A stretch of 64,000 nt of DNA from Spirochaetota bacterium (GCA_018262985.1 JADFDI010000009.1:1-64000); one strand, 5' to 3'; shown: positions 19,055-26,702, counted from the stretch's first letter. Numbers and translations are program-made. Notes: generated by a model from the letters alone, not told the origin.

Positions 19055-19512
19055 TCTTGTCCTCCTTGGGCAAAATTGTTATCCGACTGGCTGGCCATAG
19101 TCTCCGCCGCCAGTTCGGCATAGAGAGCGTCATAGAGCTCGGCACCGCGACGCAGCGCCTCGTGATCGTCCTTGCTCGTCCTGCGGATTCCCCGGCAGAG
19201 GACGTCGAGACCGTACGCGGCGGGCTCGAGGAGGACCTCCTGCACGGAGTCAGCCTCGTCCACGATGGCCGTGATGCGGTCAAGGATGGGATCGCGACAG
19301 TCGTGGGCCTTGAGTAGGGCGTGGAAGCTACAGTGCCCCCGGTGATGGGAGTAGCGCGCGCCGGGGATATCGAAGGCCTCGCCGCTCTCCGCTGGCGCCG
19401 CCGTCCCGGCCGGAATGAAGACGAACTCGGGCTCGGGATCGATCCTCCGCATGATGAGCCAGGCCGAGGCCATCCGATCGACGCCGACGCCTTCCCAGGT
19501 GAGCCACTTCAT
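19051..19512 (-). CDS. ChrB C-terminal domain protein (first copy)
   Basis: This 153-residue paralogue of the next gene has GVGVDRMASAWLIMRRIDPE at the N terminus, then YSHHRGHCSFHALL and YDALYAEL. It has Ala-Ser where the second copy has Cys-Pro after VDR-x-A, so the two copies probably differ in ligand binding. It overlaps its upstream neighbour, the ChrB N-terminal protein, by 4 nt. Confidence 0.85.
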   Translation of the reverse strand: MKWLTWEGVGVDRMASAWLIMRRIDPEPEFVFIPAGTAAPAESGEAFDIPGARYSHHRGHCSFHALLKAHDCRDPILDRITAIVDEADSVQEVLLEPAAYGLDVLCRGIRRTSKDDHEALRRGAELYDALYAELAAETMASQSDNNFAQGGQE

Positions 19513-19961
19513 TCGCTCCCTCCCTCTTCCGCCATCGTTCCCTTCCTCAGTGCATCGAGCTTCCGCCGGACTTCCACGCCCTTCCTCGATCCGAAATAGT
19601 CCACCTGACGCAGGCGGAGATATTCGCGCGCGGATCTATCGAGCTCGGCTTCCTCGGAGTCGAGACTCGAGAGGATCTCGCTGTAGCCCGAGTCGACCTG
19701 GGCCAGGAACTGGGCTTGGAGGCTCTCGTCCTGACCCAGAGACAGGCTCGCACAGGCCCAGAGCACGGCCCGCCCGCCCGCCTCCGTGATCTCCGAACAG
19801 AGCCAGGTGAGCATCTCGCGACAGCGCGGATTGTCCGGGAGCACCCAGTTCGATTCGAAGCAGGGCAAAGCGCCGAGCCTCTTGAGCTTCCGCCATATGC
19901 GCACCCTCGCCGAGGAGGGTTCCGCGGGGAGGGAATAGGTAAGCATGAGCCAGGATGCCGT
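19509..19961 (-). CDS. chrB: ChrB N-terminal domain protein, putative regulator
   Basis: About 150 residues. SLPAEPSSARVRIWRKLKRLGA and FESNWVLPDNP match the ChrB N-terminal domain, the DNA-binding part of the chromate sensor. The family usually begins about 5 residues before the SLP motif, and GGAGG lies 5 nt before an ACG at 19,961. ACG is therefore the best-placed start, although it is not canonical. The first ATG (19,946) has no ribosome binding site. The longer frame to 20,243 crosses the promoter and is rejected. It leads an operon of six genes and probably controls it. Confidence 0.75.
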   Translation of the reverse strand, partial: TASWLMLTYSLPAEPSSARVRIWRKLKRLGALPCFESNWVLPDNPRCREMLTWLCSEITEAGGRAVLWACASLSLGQDESLQAQFLAQVDSGYSEILSSLDSEEAELDRSAREYLRLRQVDYFGSRKGVEVRRKLDALRKGTMAEEGGSE

Positions 19962-19989
19962 GCTTTCCTCCTCAGAGCAATCAATGTAA

Positions 19990-20020
19990 CAAGTGTTGCA
20001 CTTGATGACGACGCTGTCAA
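19990..20020 (-). promoter_or_regulatory. Promoter and palindromic operator of the chromate-type operon
   Basis: On the minus strand a perfect TTGACA (20,020-20,015) is followed after 17 bases by AACACT. That weak -10 lies inside a perfect palindrome, CAAGTG-TTG-CACTTG (plus-strand reading, 19,990-20,004). The site is 30-45 bases before the ChrB N-terminal start. A perfect -35, a poor -10 and an overlapping palindrome fit a regulated promoter, probably bound by ChrB. Confidence 0.6.
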
Positions 20021-20235
20021 GCTCTATCTCAACGGGGAATATGCTCTTCCCTATCGTCTCTGGTAGCGTTGCTTGGCCATGGCCACGAGCATGAGCACGA
20101 GACAGGTGAGCACTGGCATCCCCGCGTCTCGGACGTCCATCATCGACATGCGCATCGGGACAAGGTCGAGGCTTCGCCATCAGGATTTCCGACACCGTTA
20201 TTGCCTTGACGATGCTTGACATATCTTTCGGGACT

Positions 20236-20272
20236 GGACGCAAATTGGATGCAGATTTCCAAATTTGCGTCC
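20236..20272. repeat. Inverted repeat near the island end
   Basis: Perfect 11-bp arms, GGACGCAAATT (20,236-20,246) and AATTTGCGTCC (20,262-20,272), flank a 15-base spacer. There is no U-run, so a terminator is unlikely. It lies between the chromate promoter and the 10-bp repeats beside the attachment site, so it may bind a recombinase accessory factor. Confidence 0.6.
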
Positions 20273-20277
20273 ATATC

Positions 20278-20370
20278 AGGTGAAACTAGGTGCAACTAGG
20301 TGAAATTGACAATGATACTAATGCCATGTAGAATAATGAATAAGGGCATTGTCCGAAACTAGGTGCAACT
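20278..20370 (+). repeat. 10-bp direct repeats, candidate integrase arm sites
   Basis: Three units in tandem, AGGTGAAACT (20,278), AGGTGCAACT (20,288) and AGGTGAAATT (20,298), are followed by a fourth, AGGTGCAACT, at 20,361-20,370, which is itself preceded by GAAACT. Arm-type sites of tyrosine integrases often look like this: short, tandem, and within 100-150 bases of the core site. The tRNA fragment starts 24 bases after the last unit. Confidence 0.6.
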
Positions 20371-20393
20371 TGATGAAAGCGCTCCCGAGCCAC

Positions 20394-20434
20394 TGTTAAC
20401 CACTGGGTCTGGTGTTCGAACCACCACGGGGGAG
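20394..20434 (+). other. 3' half of tRNA-Asn, candidate attachment site (att)
   Basis: The sequence matches tRNA-Asn(GTT) from the anticodon loop (CTGTTAA, 20,393-20,399) to the discriminator base. CCACT is the 3' anticodon stem, GGGTC the variable loop, TGGTG-TTCGAAC-CACCA (20,410-20,426) a perfect T-arm, then the acceptor strand CGGGGGA and G. The 5' half is missing: the bases upstream do not pair with the anticodon or acceptor stems. Together with the GC jump from the left to the right side, this marks the right end of an element integrated into a tRNA-Asn gene. Confidence 0.72.
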
Positions 20435-20441
20435 CGAAGTG

Positions 20442-20469
20442 AAGGGCCGTCCGGAAGGACGGCCCTTTT
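20442..20469 (+). terminator. Rho-independent terminator after the tRNA fragment
   Basis: An 11-bp stem, AAGGGCCGTCC with GGACGGCCCTT, closes a GGAA loop and ends in TTTT. It is probably the native terminator of the interrupted tRNA-Asn gene, which stays with the chromosome side. Confidence 0.85.
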
Positions 20470-20524
20470 CGTTTTCCCCCGGGCGGCGCGGCGCTCGCAG
20501 GTCGCGGCACGGCGCGCGAACCCG

Positions 20525-20576
20525 TAGTATGATGCCCATGCGTCCCCGCGCGCGGCGGGGCGGCCCGAGGAGGTAG
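20525..20576 (+). promoter_or_regulatory. -10 box and leaderless mini-ORF before mobA
   Basis: TAGTAT (20,525-20,530) lies 7 bases before an ATG (20,538) that opens a 12-codon arginine-rich ORF ending TAG at 20,576. Its stop overlaps the last base of the mobA ribosome binding site (GAGGAGGT, 20,567-20,574). The -35 is weak (TCGCGG). A leader peptide that couples translation to mobA is possible. Confidence 0.4.
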
Positions 20577-20583
20577 CGGGGCC

Positions 20584-21234
20584 ATGAGGTACGGGAGCGC
20601 CGTCATCCTTTCGGGCGGATCCGGGAGCCGGATGGGAGGCGTCGACAAGGGCCTCCTCCCGATAGCCGGGAAAGGGCTCGCTGAGCGCCTGTTCGATGCC
20701 CTGTCGCCGCAATTCGGCGAAGTGCTCGTGTCCACGAACCGGCCGGAGGCCTACGGGCGGCTAGAAGCTTCCTGCGTGCGCGATCGCTACCCCGGCCGGG
20801 GCCCCCTCGCGGGCATCCATGCCGCCCTGGAAGCGGCGGCGAGCGAGTGGGTCTTCGTCATAGCCTGCGACATGCCCGCCTTCTCGAGCGGATACGCCGC
20901 CCGCATGAGGGCCGCGATCGACGCGGCCGAGTCGCGGGGAGAGGCGCCGCTGGCCTGCGTGACCCGTGCCGGGCCCCATGTCGAGCCGTTCCACGCGTTC
21001 TACTCCAAGGGCTTGCTGGCGACGCTCGGCCAGGTCCTGGCGGCGTACCCGGATGGCGCGGGCAGGGGGGCGGGGGGGCTGTCGATCGCCGGCTTCCTTT
21101 CAATACACGAGATCCTCCGCGTTCCGGAGGCCGAGGCGCTCGCGTACACGCCTGACTGGGGACTCTTCTCAAACCTGAACACGCCCGAGGACCTGGAACG
21201 ACGGCTCGGCGTCCCGGTCTCCGAAACCCCCTGA
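20584..21234 (+). CDS. mobA: Molybdenum cofactor guanylyltransferase
   Basis: This 216-residue enzyme joins GMP to molybdopterin to form the bis-MGD precursor needed by formate dehydrogenase. Motifs are AVILSGGSGSRMGGVDKGLL (residues 6-25) for GTP binding and GPLAGIHAAL, then VIACDMPAF with its metal-binding Asp. GAGGAGGT precedes the ATG by 9 nt. It is placed directly upstream of the formate dehydrogenase genes, its likely client. Confidence 0.93.
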   Translation: MRYGSAVILSGGSGSRMGGVDKGLLPIAGKGLAERLFDALSPQFGEVLVSTNRPEAYGRLEASCVRDRYPGRGPLAGIHAALEAAASEWVFVIACDMPAFSSGYAARMRAAIDAAESRGEAPLACVTRAGPHVEPFHAFYSKGLLATLGQVLAAYPDGAGRGAGGLSIAGFLSIHEILRVPEAEALAYTPDWGLFSNLNTPEDLERRLGVPVSETP

Positions 21235-21240
21235 CCGTTT

Positions 21241-21269
21241 TTGACAAAACCCGGCAATGGGTCTATCGT
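21241..21269 (+). promoter_or_regulatory. Promoter of the formate dehydrogenase operon
   Basis: TTGACA (21,241-21,246), a 17-base spacer and TATCGT (21,264-21,269). The -10 ends 6 bases before the ATG at 21,276, so transcription should begin at or next to the start codon. No ribosome binding site is seen, so a leaderless mRNA is predicted. Confidence 0.7.
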
Positions 21270-21275
21270 GAAGCG

Positions 21276-21743
21276 ATGGAACGGCGCGACAAGCTCCTCT
21301 CCTGGCTCCACGAGGCGCAGGAGCGCTCCGGTCGGAACTATCTCGACCCGAAGGATCTCGCCGCGGCCGGGAAGCGCTTCGGTCTGACCGGGGCCGAGCT
21401 GCGGGGCGTCGCGAGCTACTATTCCATGTACAGCCTGAAGCCCCGCGGACGCCACCTGATCCGGGTCTGCGATTCTCCCGTCTGCCGCATGCTGGGCTCG
21501 GCGGGCGTCCTCGAGGCGCTCGGCGGCGCGCTCGGCATCGACGGCGAGGGGACGGACGCGGAGGGCCGCTTCACCCTCGAGACCTGCCAATGCCTCGGCC
21601 ACTGCGCGTCGGCCCCCGTCGTCGCCGTCGACGGAACGGTCCACGCGGACTCAGGTCCGGACGGGATACGGTCCGTCCTCGCTTCCCTACGCGAGGCGGA
21701 CGAGTCGTCGTCCACTCTTGGCGGAGGCGGCCGTGGCGACTGA
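21276..21743 (+). CDS. NuoE-like [2Fe-2S] subunit of formate dehydrogenase
   Basis: The 155-residue protein has the 24-kDa subunit fold: helical N terminus (GLTGAELRGVASYYSMY), then the cluster ligands in CDSPVCR and CQCLGHC, the C-x4-C and C-x3-C pattern of a [2Fe-2S] thioredoxin-like domain. It passes electrons between the NuoF-like subunit and other carriers. It overlaps the next gene by 11 nt. Confidence 0.92.
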   Translation: MERRDKLLSWLHEAQERSGRNYLDPKDLAAAGKRFGLTGAELRGVASYYSMYSLKPRGRHLIRVCDSPVCRMLGSAGVLEALGGALGIDGEGTDAEGRFTLETCQCLGHCASAPVVAVDGTVHADSGPDGIRSVLASLREADESSSTLGGGGRGD

Positions 21744-22980
21744 ACGTCGCATAGCGCTCCGCCACCTCGACTCAGGCGATCCCCTCGACATCGACGCCTA
21801 CGTCGCCCGCGGCGGGTTCGAGGGCTTCCGCAAGGCGCTCGCCATGGATCCCGGGACCCTGCTGGGCGAGATCGAGCGCTCGGCCCTGAGGGGCCGCGGC
21901 GGGGCCGGCTTCCCCGCCGGCCTCAAGGAGAAATCGACGCGGGCCTCCTGCGAGGACTGCGAGCGCTTCGTGGTCTGCAACGCCGACGAAGGCGAACCCG
22001 GCACCTTCAAGGACCGGATCATCATGGAGGGGGAGCCCTTCCTCCTCGTCGAGGGCATGCTCATCTCCGCCCTGGCCATCGGCTCCTCCTACGGGTACCT
22101 CTACATACGCGGGGAATACGGCCTCGCCATCGAGCGCATGGCGAAGGCGATGGAGACGGCCCGGGCGAGGGGCTTCCTCGGCGACGGGCTCTTCGGCGGC
22201 CGCTTCTCCTTCGACTTCGAGATCCGGAAAGGCGCGGGCTCCTATCTCTGCGGCGAAGAGCTGACCCTCATCGAGTCGCTCGAGGGCAAGCGCGGCTACC
22301 CGCGCGTCAAGCCGCCCTTCCCGGCCGAAAAGGGCCTGTGGGGAAAGCCGACCCTGGTGAACAACGTCGAGACCATGGCGAACCTGCCGTGGATCGCGGA
22401 GCACGGCGCCGACGCGTACCTGGCCATGGGAAGCGCCGGCTCCCCGGGGACGAAGATCTTCTGCTTCTCGGGCGACGTCGAACGGCCGGGCTTCGCCGAG
22501 CTCGAGATGGGCCTGCCGCTCCGAACCCTGATCGAGGATTTCGCCGGCGGCGTGAAGGGCGGGGGCGAGCCCCTCGCCGTGCTCCTGGGCGGCGCGGCCG
22601 GCACCTTCGTCTCGGGCGGCATGCTCGACCTGGCCATGGACTACGACGCCCTCAAAGCATCGGGCGCCACCCTGGGGTCCGGCGCGGTCATCGTCATGGG
22701 CAGGAACCGGTCCCTTCCCGACATGCTCATCTCCCTCATGGACTTTTTCGCCCACGAATCCTGCGGCAAGTGCGTGCCGTGCCGCGTCGGCACGACCCGC
22801 CTCGCGAGGGCCGCGAAGGCTCTGGCGGCCCTCGACGGCGCGGACCGGCCGGACGCGCTCGAAGCCATGGTGGCCGAGGCGGAGCTGATGGCGAAGACCT
22901 CGCTCTGTCCTTTGGGCCAGTCGCCCGTATTACCCCTGAAGAGCGCCCTGAGGAACCTTCGGGGGCCGCTCCAGGGGTAG
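21733..22980 (+). CDS. NuoF-like NADH/FMN subunit of formate dehydrogenase
   Basis: The protein has 415 residues. Motifs are RGRGGAGFPAGLK (NADH and FMN site, about residue 53), NADEGEPGTFKDR, GAGSYLCGEELTLIESLEG, and the [4Fe-4S] ligands SCGKCVPCRVGTTRL with a later C in SLCPLG. It lacks the extra ferredoxin domains seen in longer HoxF or HydB forms. I chose GTG at 21,733 with GGAGG 5 nt upstream over TTG at 21,718. It oxidises or reduces NAD(H) for the formate dehydrogenase. Confidence 0.93.
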   Translation: MATERRIALRHLDSGDPLDIDAYVARGGFEGFRKALAMDPGTLLGEIERSALRGRGGAGFPAGLKEKSTRASCEDCERFVVCNADEGEPGTFKDRIIMEGEPFLLVEGMLISALAIGSSYGYLYIRGEYGLAIERMAKAMETARARGFLGDGLFGGRFSFDFEIRKGAGSYLCGEELTLIESLEGKRGYPRVKPPFPAEKGLWGKPTLVNNVETMANLPWIAEHGADAYLAMGSAGSPGTKIFCFSGDVERPGFAELEMGLPLRTLIEDFAGGVKGGGEPLAVLLGGAAGTFVSGGMLDLAMDYDALKASGATLGSGAVIVMGRNRSLPDMLISLMDFFAHESCGKCVPCRVGTTRLARAAKALAALDGADRPDALEAMVAEAELMAKTSLCPLGQSPVLPLKSALRNLRGPLQG

Positions 22981-22982
22981 CC

Positions 22983-25730
22983 ATGGCCGAAGCGCGGACG
23001 GTGGAGCTCACGATCGACGGGAAGGCGGTGCGCGCGCGGGAGGGAGCCCTGCTGCTCCCGGTCGCCCGCGAGGCCGGGTTCGACATCCCGAGCCTTTGCT
23101 GGCACCGGAAGCTCACGCCGACCGGCGCCTGCCGGCTCTGCGTCGTGAAGGTGGCGGGGGCGAGGGGCTTCGTCACCGCGTGCTCGACGGCGGTGCGCGA
23201 GGGCATGGCGGTTACGGCCTTCGACGAAGAGCTCGAGGCCGCCCGCCGCTTCGTCCTCGAATGCCTCGCCGCGGAGGTCCGCTTCGGATCCGACGGCTCG
23301 CACCGGGACGAGTTCGAGGAGCTCGCGGAGCGCTACGCTCTCGCGAAGCCGGAGGAAAGGACCATGGCCCCGCTCGGCCTGGGCTTCCCCCCCGTCGACG
23401 AATCCTCGCCCGTCCTGTCCTTCGACGCCTCGCGTTGCGTGAAGTGCTTCCGCTGCGTCAAGGCCTGCGCGGAGGTGCAGGGCAAGGGCGTGCTGTCCTT
23501 CGTCGAGCGGGGCATCCATTCCCGCATATCCGCGGGAAGCGGCGCCTGGGGCGCCTCCGAATGCGATGCCTGCGGCGAGTGCGCGCAACTCTGCCCGACG
23601 GGCGCCATCGTGGAGAAGGCGAACCGGGCGGCTTTCAAGGCCATCGGGAATCCGCGGGATCTCAGGCACGTGACGAGCACCTGCCCCTACTGCGGCGTCG
23701 GCTGCCAGCTCGACCTGAGCGTCCACGGGGGAAGGATACTGCGCTCGGACGGCGTGGAGGGGGTTTCGCCGAACGACGGGCGCCTCTGCGTGAAGGGGCG
23801 CTTCGGCCTCGATTTCGTGGGCCACCCCGAACGGCTCACCGTACCGCTCGTCAAGGAAGGGGGCGCCTTCCGCGAGGCGGGCTGGGACGAGGCCCTGGCC
23901 CTGGCGGCCGAGGGCTTCCTCCGGATCAAGCGGGAACACGGTCCCGGCGCCCTGGCCGGCTATTCGTCGGCGAAATGCACCAACGAGGAGAACTACCTCT
24001 TCCACAAGCTCGTCAGGGTCGCCTTCGGGACCAACAACGTCGACTACTGCACCCGCCTCTGCCACGCGTCCACGGTGACCGCGATGCTCAAGGCCTACGG
24101 CGACGGCGCCGGCTCCAATTCCATCGAGGATTTCGGGACGACCGACTGCCTCTTCGTCGTCGGGAACAACACGGTCGAGACCCACCCCGTCACCGCCACC
24201 TACATGAAGGCCGGCAAGGCGAGGGGGGCGAGCCTCGTCGTCATGGATCCGAAGTGGACGCCCCTGGCCGACTTCGCGGACGTCTGGCTCCGGCCCCGGC
24301 TCGGGACCGACGTGGCGGTGCTCAACGGCATGGCCCGCATCGTCATCCGGGAAGGCCTGGTCGACCGGCGCTTCGTCGGGACGCGGGTCTACGGCGGCCT
24401 GTCCGCGCTCGCGGAGCTGGAAGCCGCCGTCGAGCCCTACGACGGGAAGAAGGTGTTCGAGATCTCCGGCGTCCCGGAGGACGCGCTCCGCAAGGCGACC
24501 TTGCTCTACGCGGGAGCGCCGACCGCGATCATCGCCACGGGCATGGGGATGAGCCAGCAGACCGTCGGCACGCACAACGTCTTCGCCCTGATCAACCTCG
24601 CGCTCATTACCGGCCAGATCGGCAAGCCTGGAGCCGGGATCGATCCGCCCCGGGGCCAGAACAACGTGCAGGGCGCCACGGATTCAGGCGCGTCGCCCAT
24701 CTACCTGCCCGGCTACCAGCCCCTGGCCGACGAGGCGAACCGCCGGCGCATGGCGGAGCTCTGGGGCCTGCCCTTCGAGGAGCTGCCCGCGGAGAAAGGC
24801 TTGACTACGGTCGAGATCATGAAGGCCGCCGGCGAGGGCCTCGTGAAGGGCATGCTGATCATGGGCGAAAACCCCATGCACACGGACCCCGACCTTGGCC
24901 ATGTCGAGGAGGCCATGGAGCGCCTCGAGTTCCTCGTCGTCCAGGACATCTTCCTCACCGCCACCGCCTTGAAGGCCGACGTCGTCCTCCCCTCCGCCTG
25001 CTTCGCGGAAAAGGACGGCACCTTCGTCAACTCCGACCGCCGCGTCCTGCGCGTTCGGAAGGCGGTCGAGCCCCCGGGCCGGGCGAGGGAGGATCTCCGG
25101 ATATTGCTCGAGCTGGCCGAGCGCATGGGGCGGCCCATCGGTACCTATCCGGACGCCTCGGCAGTCTGGGACGAGCTCTCCGCCGCCGCGCCGATCTTCG
25201 GCGGCATCGACTACGCGAGGCTCGAGGGCGGCGGCGTCCAATGGCCGTGCCCCACCAAGGAGCATCCCGGCACGCCGACGCTCTTCCTCGAACGGTTCAA
25301 CACCCGGGACGGACTCGCGCGGCTCAACCCCGTCGGCTACGAAGCCCAGTCCGAGCGGCCCGACGCGGAGTATCCCTTCGTGCTGAATTCCGGTCGCATC
25401 CTCTATCAATACCACTCGTCGACCATGAGCGCCCGCAGCGTCCCCCTCGTCGAGCTCGCGAAAGAGTCCTACGTCCTCGTGAACCCGCGCGACGCCGAGT
25501 GCGAGGGCTTCGCGACGGGAACCCGGGTCGAGCTGCGCTCGCGCAGGGGCCGGCTCGAGACGACGGTGCGGGTGGGCGATGAGGTCGCCGAGGGGGAGCT
25601 CTTCATGCCCTTCCATTTCGGCGACGCCCTGGTCAACCGGCTGACGAGGGACGAGCTGGATCCCTACTCCCGTATCCCGCCCTTCAAGTACACCGCCTGC
25701 GCGGTGCGGCGCGCGGCGGATCGGGACTGA
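22983..25730 (+). CDS. fdhA: Formate dehydrogenase catalytic subunit with NuoG-like N terminus
   Basis: The protein has 915 residues. Domains in order: a [2Fe-2S] ferredoxin (CWHRKLTPTGACRLC), two [4Fe-4S] motifs (CVKCFRCVKAC and CDACGECAQLC, about 155-215), the molybdopterin-domain cluster CPYCGVGC, and the bis-MGD region. LCHASTV gives a cysteine molybdenum ligand, not selenocysteine, with the adjacent catalytic His. The His-Cys3 cluster motif normally found after the ferredoxin is not recognisable. It begins 2 nt after the NuoF-like stop. With mobA and the two Nuo-like subunits it forms a soluble NAD-linked enzyme. Confidence is high for the family and moderate for formate as substrate. 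Confidence 0.9.
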   Translation: MAEARTVELTIDGKAVRAREGALLLPVAREAGFDIPSLCWHRKLTPTGACRLCVVKVAGARGFVTACSTAVREGMAVTAFDEELEAARRFVLECLAAEVRFGSDGSHRDEFEELAERYALAKPEERTMAPLGLGFPPVDESSPVLSFDASRCVKCFRCVKACAEVQGKGVLSFVERGIHSRISAGSGAWGASECDACGECAQLCPTGAIVEKANRAAFKAIGNPRDLRHVTSTCPYCGVGCQLDLSVHGGRILRSDGVEGVSPNDGRLCVKGRFGLDFVGHPERLTVPLVKEGGAFREAGWDEALALAAEGFLRIKREHGPGALAGYSSAKCTNEENYLFHKLVRVAFGTNNVDYCTRLCHASTVTAMLKAYGDGAGSNSIEDFGTTDCLFVVGNNTVETHPVTATYMKAGKARGASLVVMDPKWTPLADFADVWLRPRLGTDVAVLNGMARIVIREGLVDRRFVGTRVYGGLSALAELEAAVEPYDGKKVFEISGVPEDALRKATLLYAGAPTAIIATGMGMSQQTVGTHNVFALINLALITGQIGKPGAGIDPPRGQNNVQGATDSGASPIYLPGYQPLADEANRRRMAELWGLPFEELPAEKGLTTVEIMKAAGEGLVKGMLIMGENPMHTDPDLGHVEEAMERLEFLVVQDIFLTATALKADVVLPSACFAEKDGTFVNSDRRVLRVRKAVEPPGRAREDLRILLELAERMGRPIGTYPDASAVWDELSAAAPIFGGIDYARLEGGGVQWPCPTKEHPGTPTLFLERFNTRDGLARLNPVGYEAQSERPDAEYPFVLNSGRILYQYHSSTMSARSVPLVELAKESYVLVNPRDAECEGFATGTRVELRSRRGRLETTVRVGDEVAEGELFMPFHFGDALVNRLTRDELDPYSRIPPFKYTACAVRRAADRD

Positions 25731-25822
25731 GGTCTCCGGCGGCTTTCAGGTCGCGGCTTGTCCACCCGCCGAGCCGCTGCGCGCGGCGTTGCTTGAGCCC
25801 CTTGTTCCGCTCGCGCGGGACC

Positions 25823-25922
25823 TTGGAGCCGCGGGCGGATGCGCTATATTCCATCCATGATCCCGGCGCGGCATATCGGGCGAGCGACGCCGTTCCGCGC
25901 GACCCGCAGGAGGGCTCAATGA
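25823..25922 (+). promoter_or_regulatory. Promoter and leaderless leader ORF before the solute-binding protein
   Basis: TTGGAG (25,823-25,828), a 16-base spacer and TATATT (25,845-25,850) lie 6 bases before an ATG at 25,857. That ATG opens a 21-codon arginine-rich ORF whose TGA (25,920-25,922) overlaps the next ATG as ATGA. The AGGAGGG for the main gene is inside this ORF. This layout suggests translational coupling or attenuation. Confidence 0.5.
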
Positions 25923-26656
25923 ACGCACCGCGACTCCTGTTCCGCGCCGCCGCGCTCGCGCTCGCCGTCGGAACGCTCGGCGCCCAGGCCATCGTGGTCG
26001 GCGGTTTTCCCAACGTGAGGCCCTACGCCATCGTGGTACGCGAGGAAGGCAAGCCCGAGCGGATCACGGGCGGGCTCGTCGTGGAGCTCGTGGACGAGGT
26101 GGCGCGCCGCACCGGCCTCGAGTTCACCTACTCGTTCCCGCCGCGGAAGCGCATGGACCTCGAGATCGCCGAGGGCCGCCTCGACCTCGTGGCCATGGCC
26201 AATCCCGCCTGGCTCGCCCGGCCCGAGCTCATGGAGTGGACTTCGATCGTGTTCGGCGAACGGATGGTCTTCGTCTCGAGGGCCGACTCGCGGACGACGA
26301 TCAGGGGACCCGCGGATCTCAAGGGCCTCCGCGTCGGCATGAACACCGGCTACACCTATCCGGAGTTCGCCGGCGATCCGCCGTTCATCCGCGACGACGC
26401 CGCCACCGTGGCCCGCAACATCGAGCGGCTCGCGGCCGGCTGGATCGACGTGGTCTACGGCGGGGAATTCGACGTGAGGAACCACCTCGGGAGCGACGCC
26501 GCCCGCTACCTGATCCATCCCTGGTCGCCAGCCTCCTCCGCCTACCAATGGGCCATCGCGAAGCGGCTCGGCGAGCGCGGCGTCCTGGTGTCGAAGACCG
26601 TCGAGGCCATGGTCAAGGACGGGACGGTCGAGCGCATACTTTCCAGATACCGATGA
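25919..26656 (+). CDS. Periplasmic solute-binding protein, amino acid type
   Basis: This 245-residue protein has a signal peptide (RLLFRAAALALAVGTLGAQA, cleavage near residue 23) and the SBP_bac_3 fold: RITGGLVVELVDEVARRTGL, then DLKGLRVGMNTGYTY in the second lobe. AGGAGGG lies 4 nt upstream of the ATG. No permease or ATPase is adjacent, so it may serve a distant ABC transporter or act as a sensor ligand-binding protein. Its stop is 46 bases before a LuxR-type gene. Confidence 0.85.
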   Translation: MNAPRLLFRAAALALAVGTLGAQAIVVGGFPNVRPYAIVVREEGKPERITGGLVVELVDEVARRTGLEFTYSFPPRKRMDLEIAEGRLDLVAMANPAWLARPELMEWTSIVFGERMVFVSRADSRTTIRGPADLKGLRVGMNTGYTYPEFAGDPPFIRDDAATVARNIERLAAGWIDVVYGGEFDVRNHLGSDAARYLIHPWSPASSAYQWAIAKRLGERGVLVSKTVEAMVKDGTVERILSRYR

Positions 26657-26702
26657 AGGGGACGGAACCCCTCTCGCGGGCTTCATCGCGGACGGTGCCG
26701 TC

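Noticed and set aside
19962..20243. N-terminal extension of the ChrB N-domain protein
   Set aside because: It would cover the TTGACA promoter and palindrome, and has no family similarity.
20281..20370. CRISPR array or plasmid iterons
   Set aside because: Units are only 10 bp, three are in direct contact without spacers, and no cas or rep gene is near.
20340..20436. Complete tRNA-Asn gene
   Set aside because: The 5' half (acceptor, D-arm and 5' anticodon stem) cannot be found; only the 3' half matches.
22338..22982. Long open frame leading into the formate dehydrogenase gene
   Set aside because: It lies in another frame over the NuoF-like gene; its text is arginine- and glycine-rich as expected of high-GC shadow frames. 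The true start is at 22,983.
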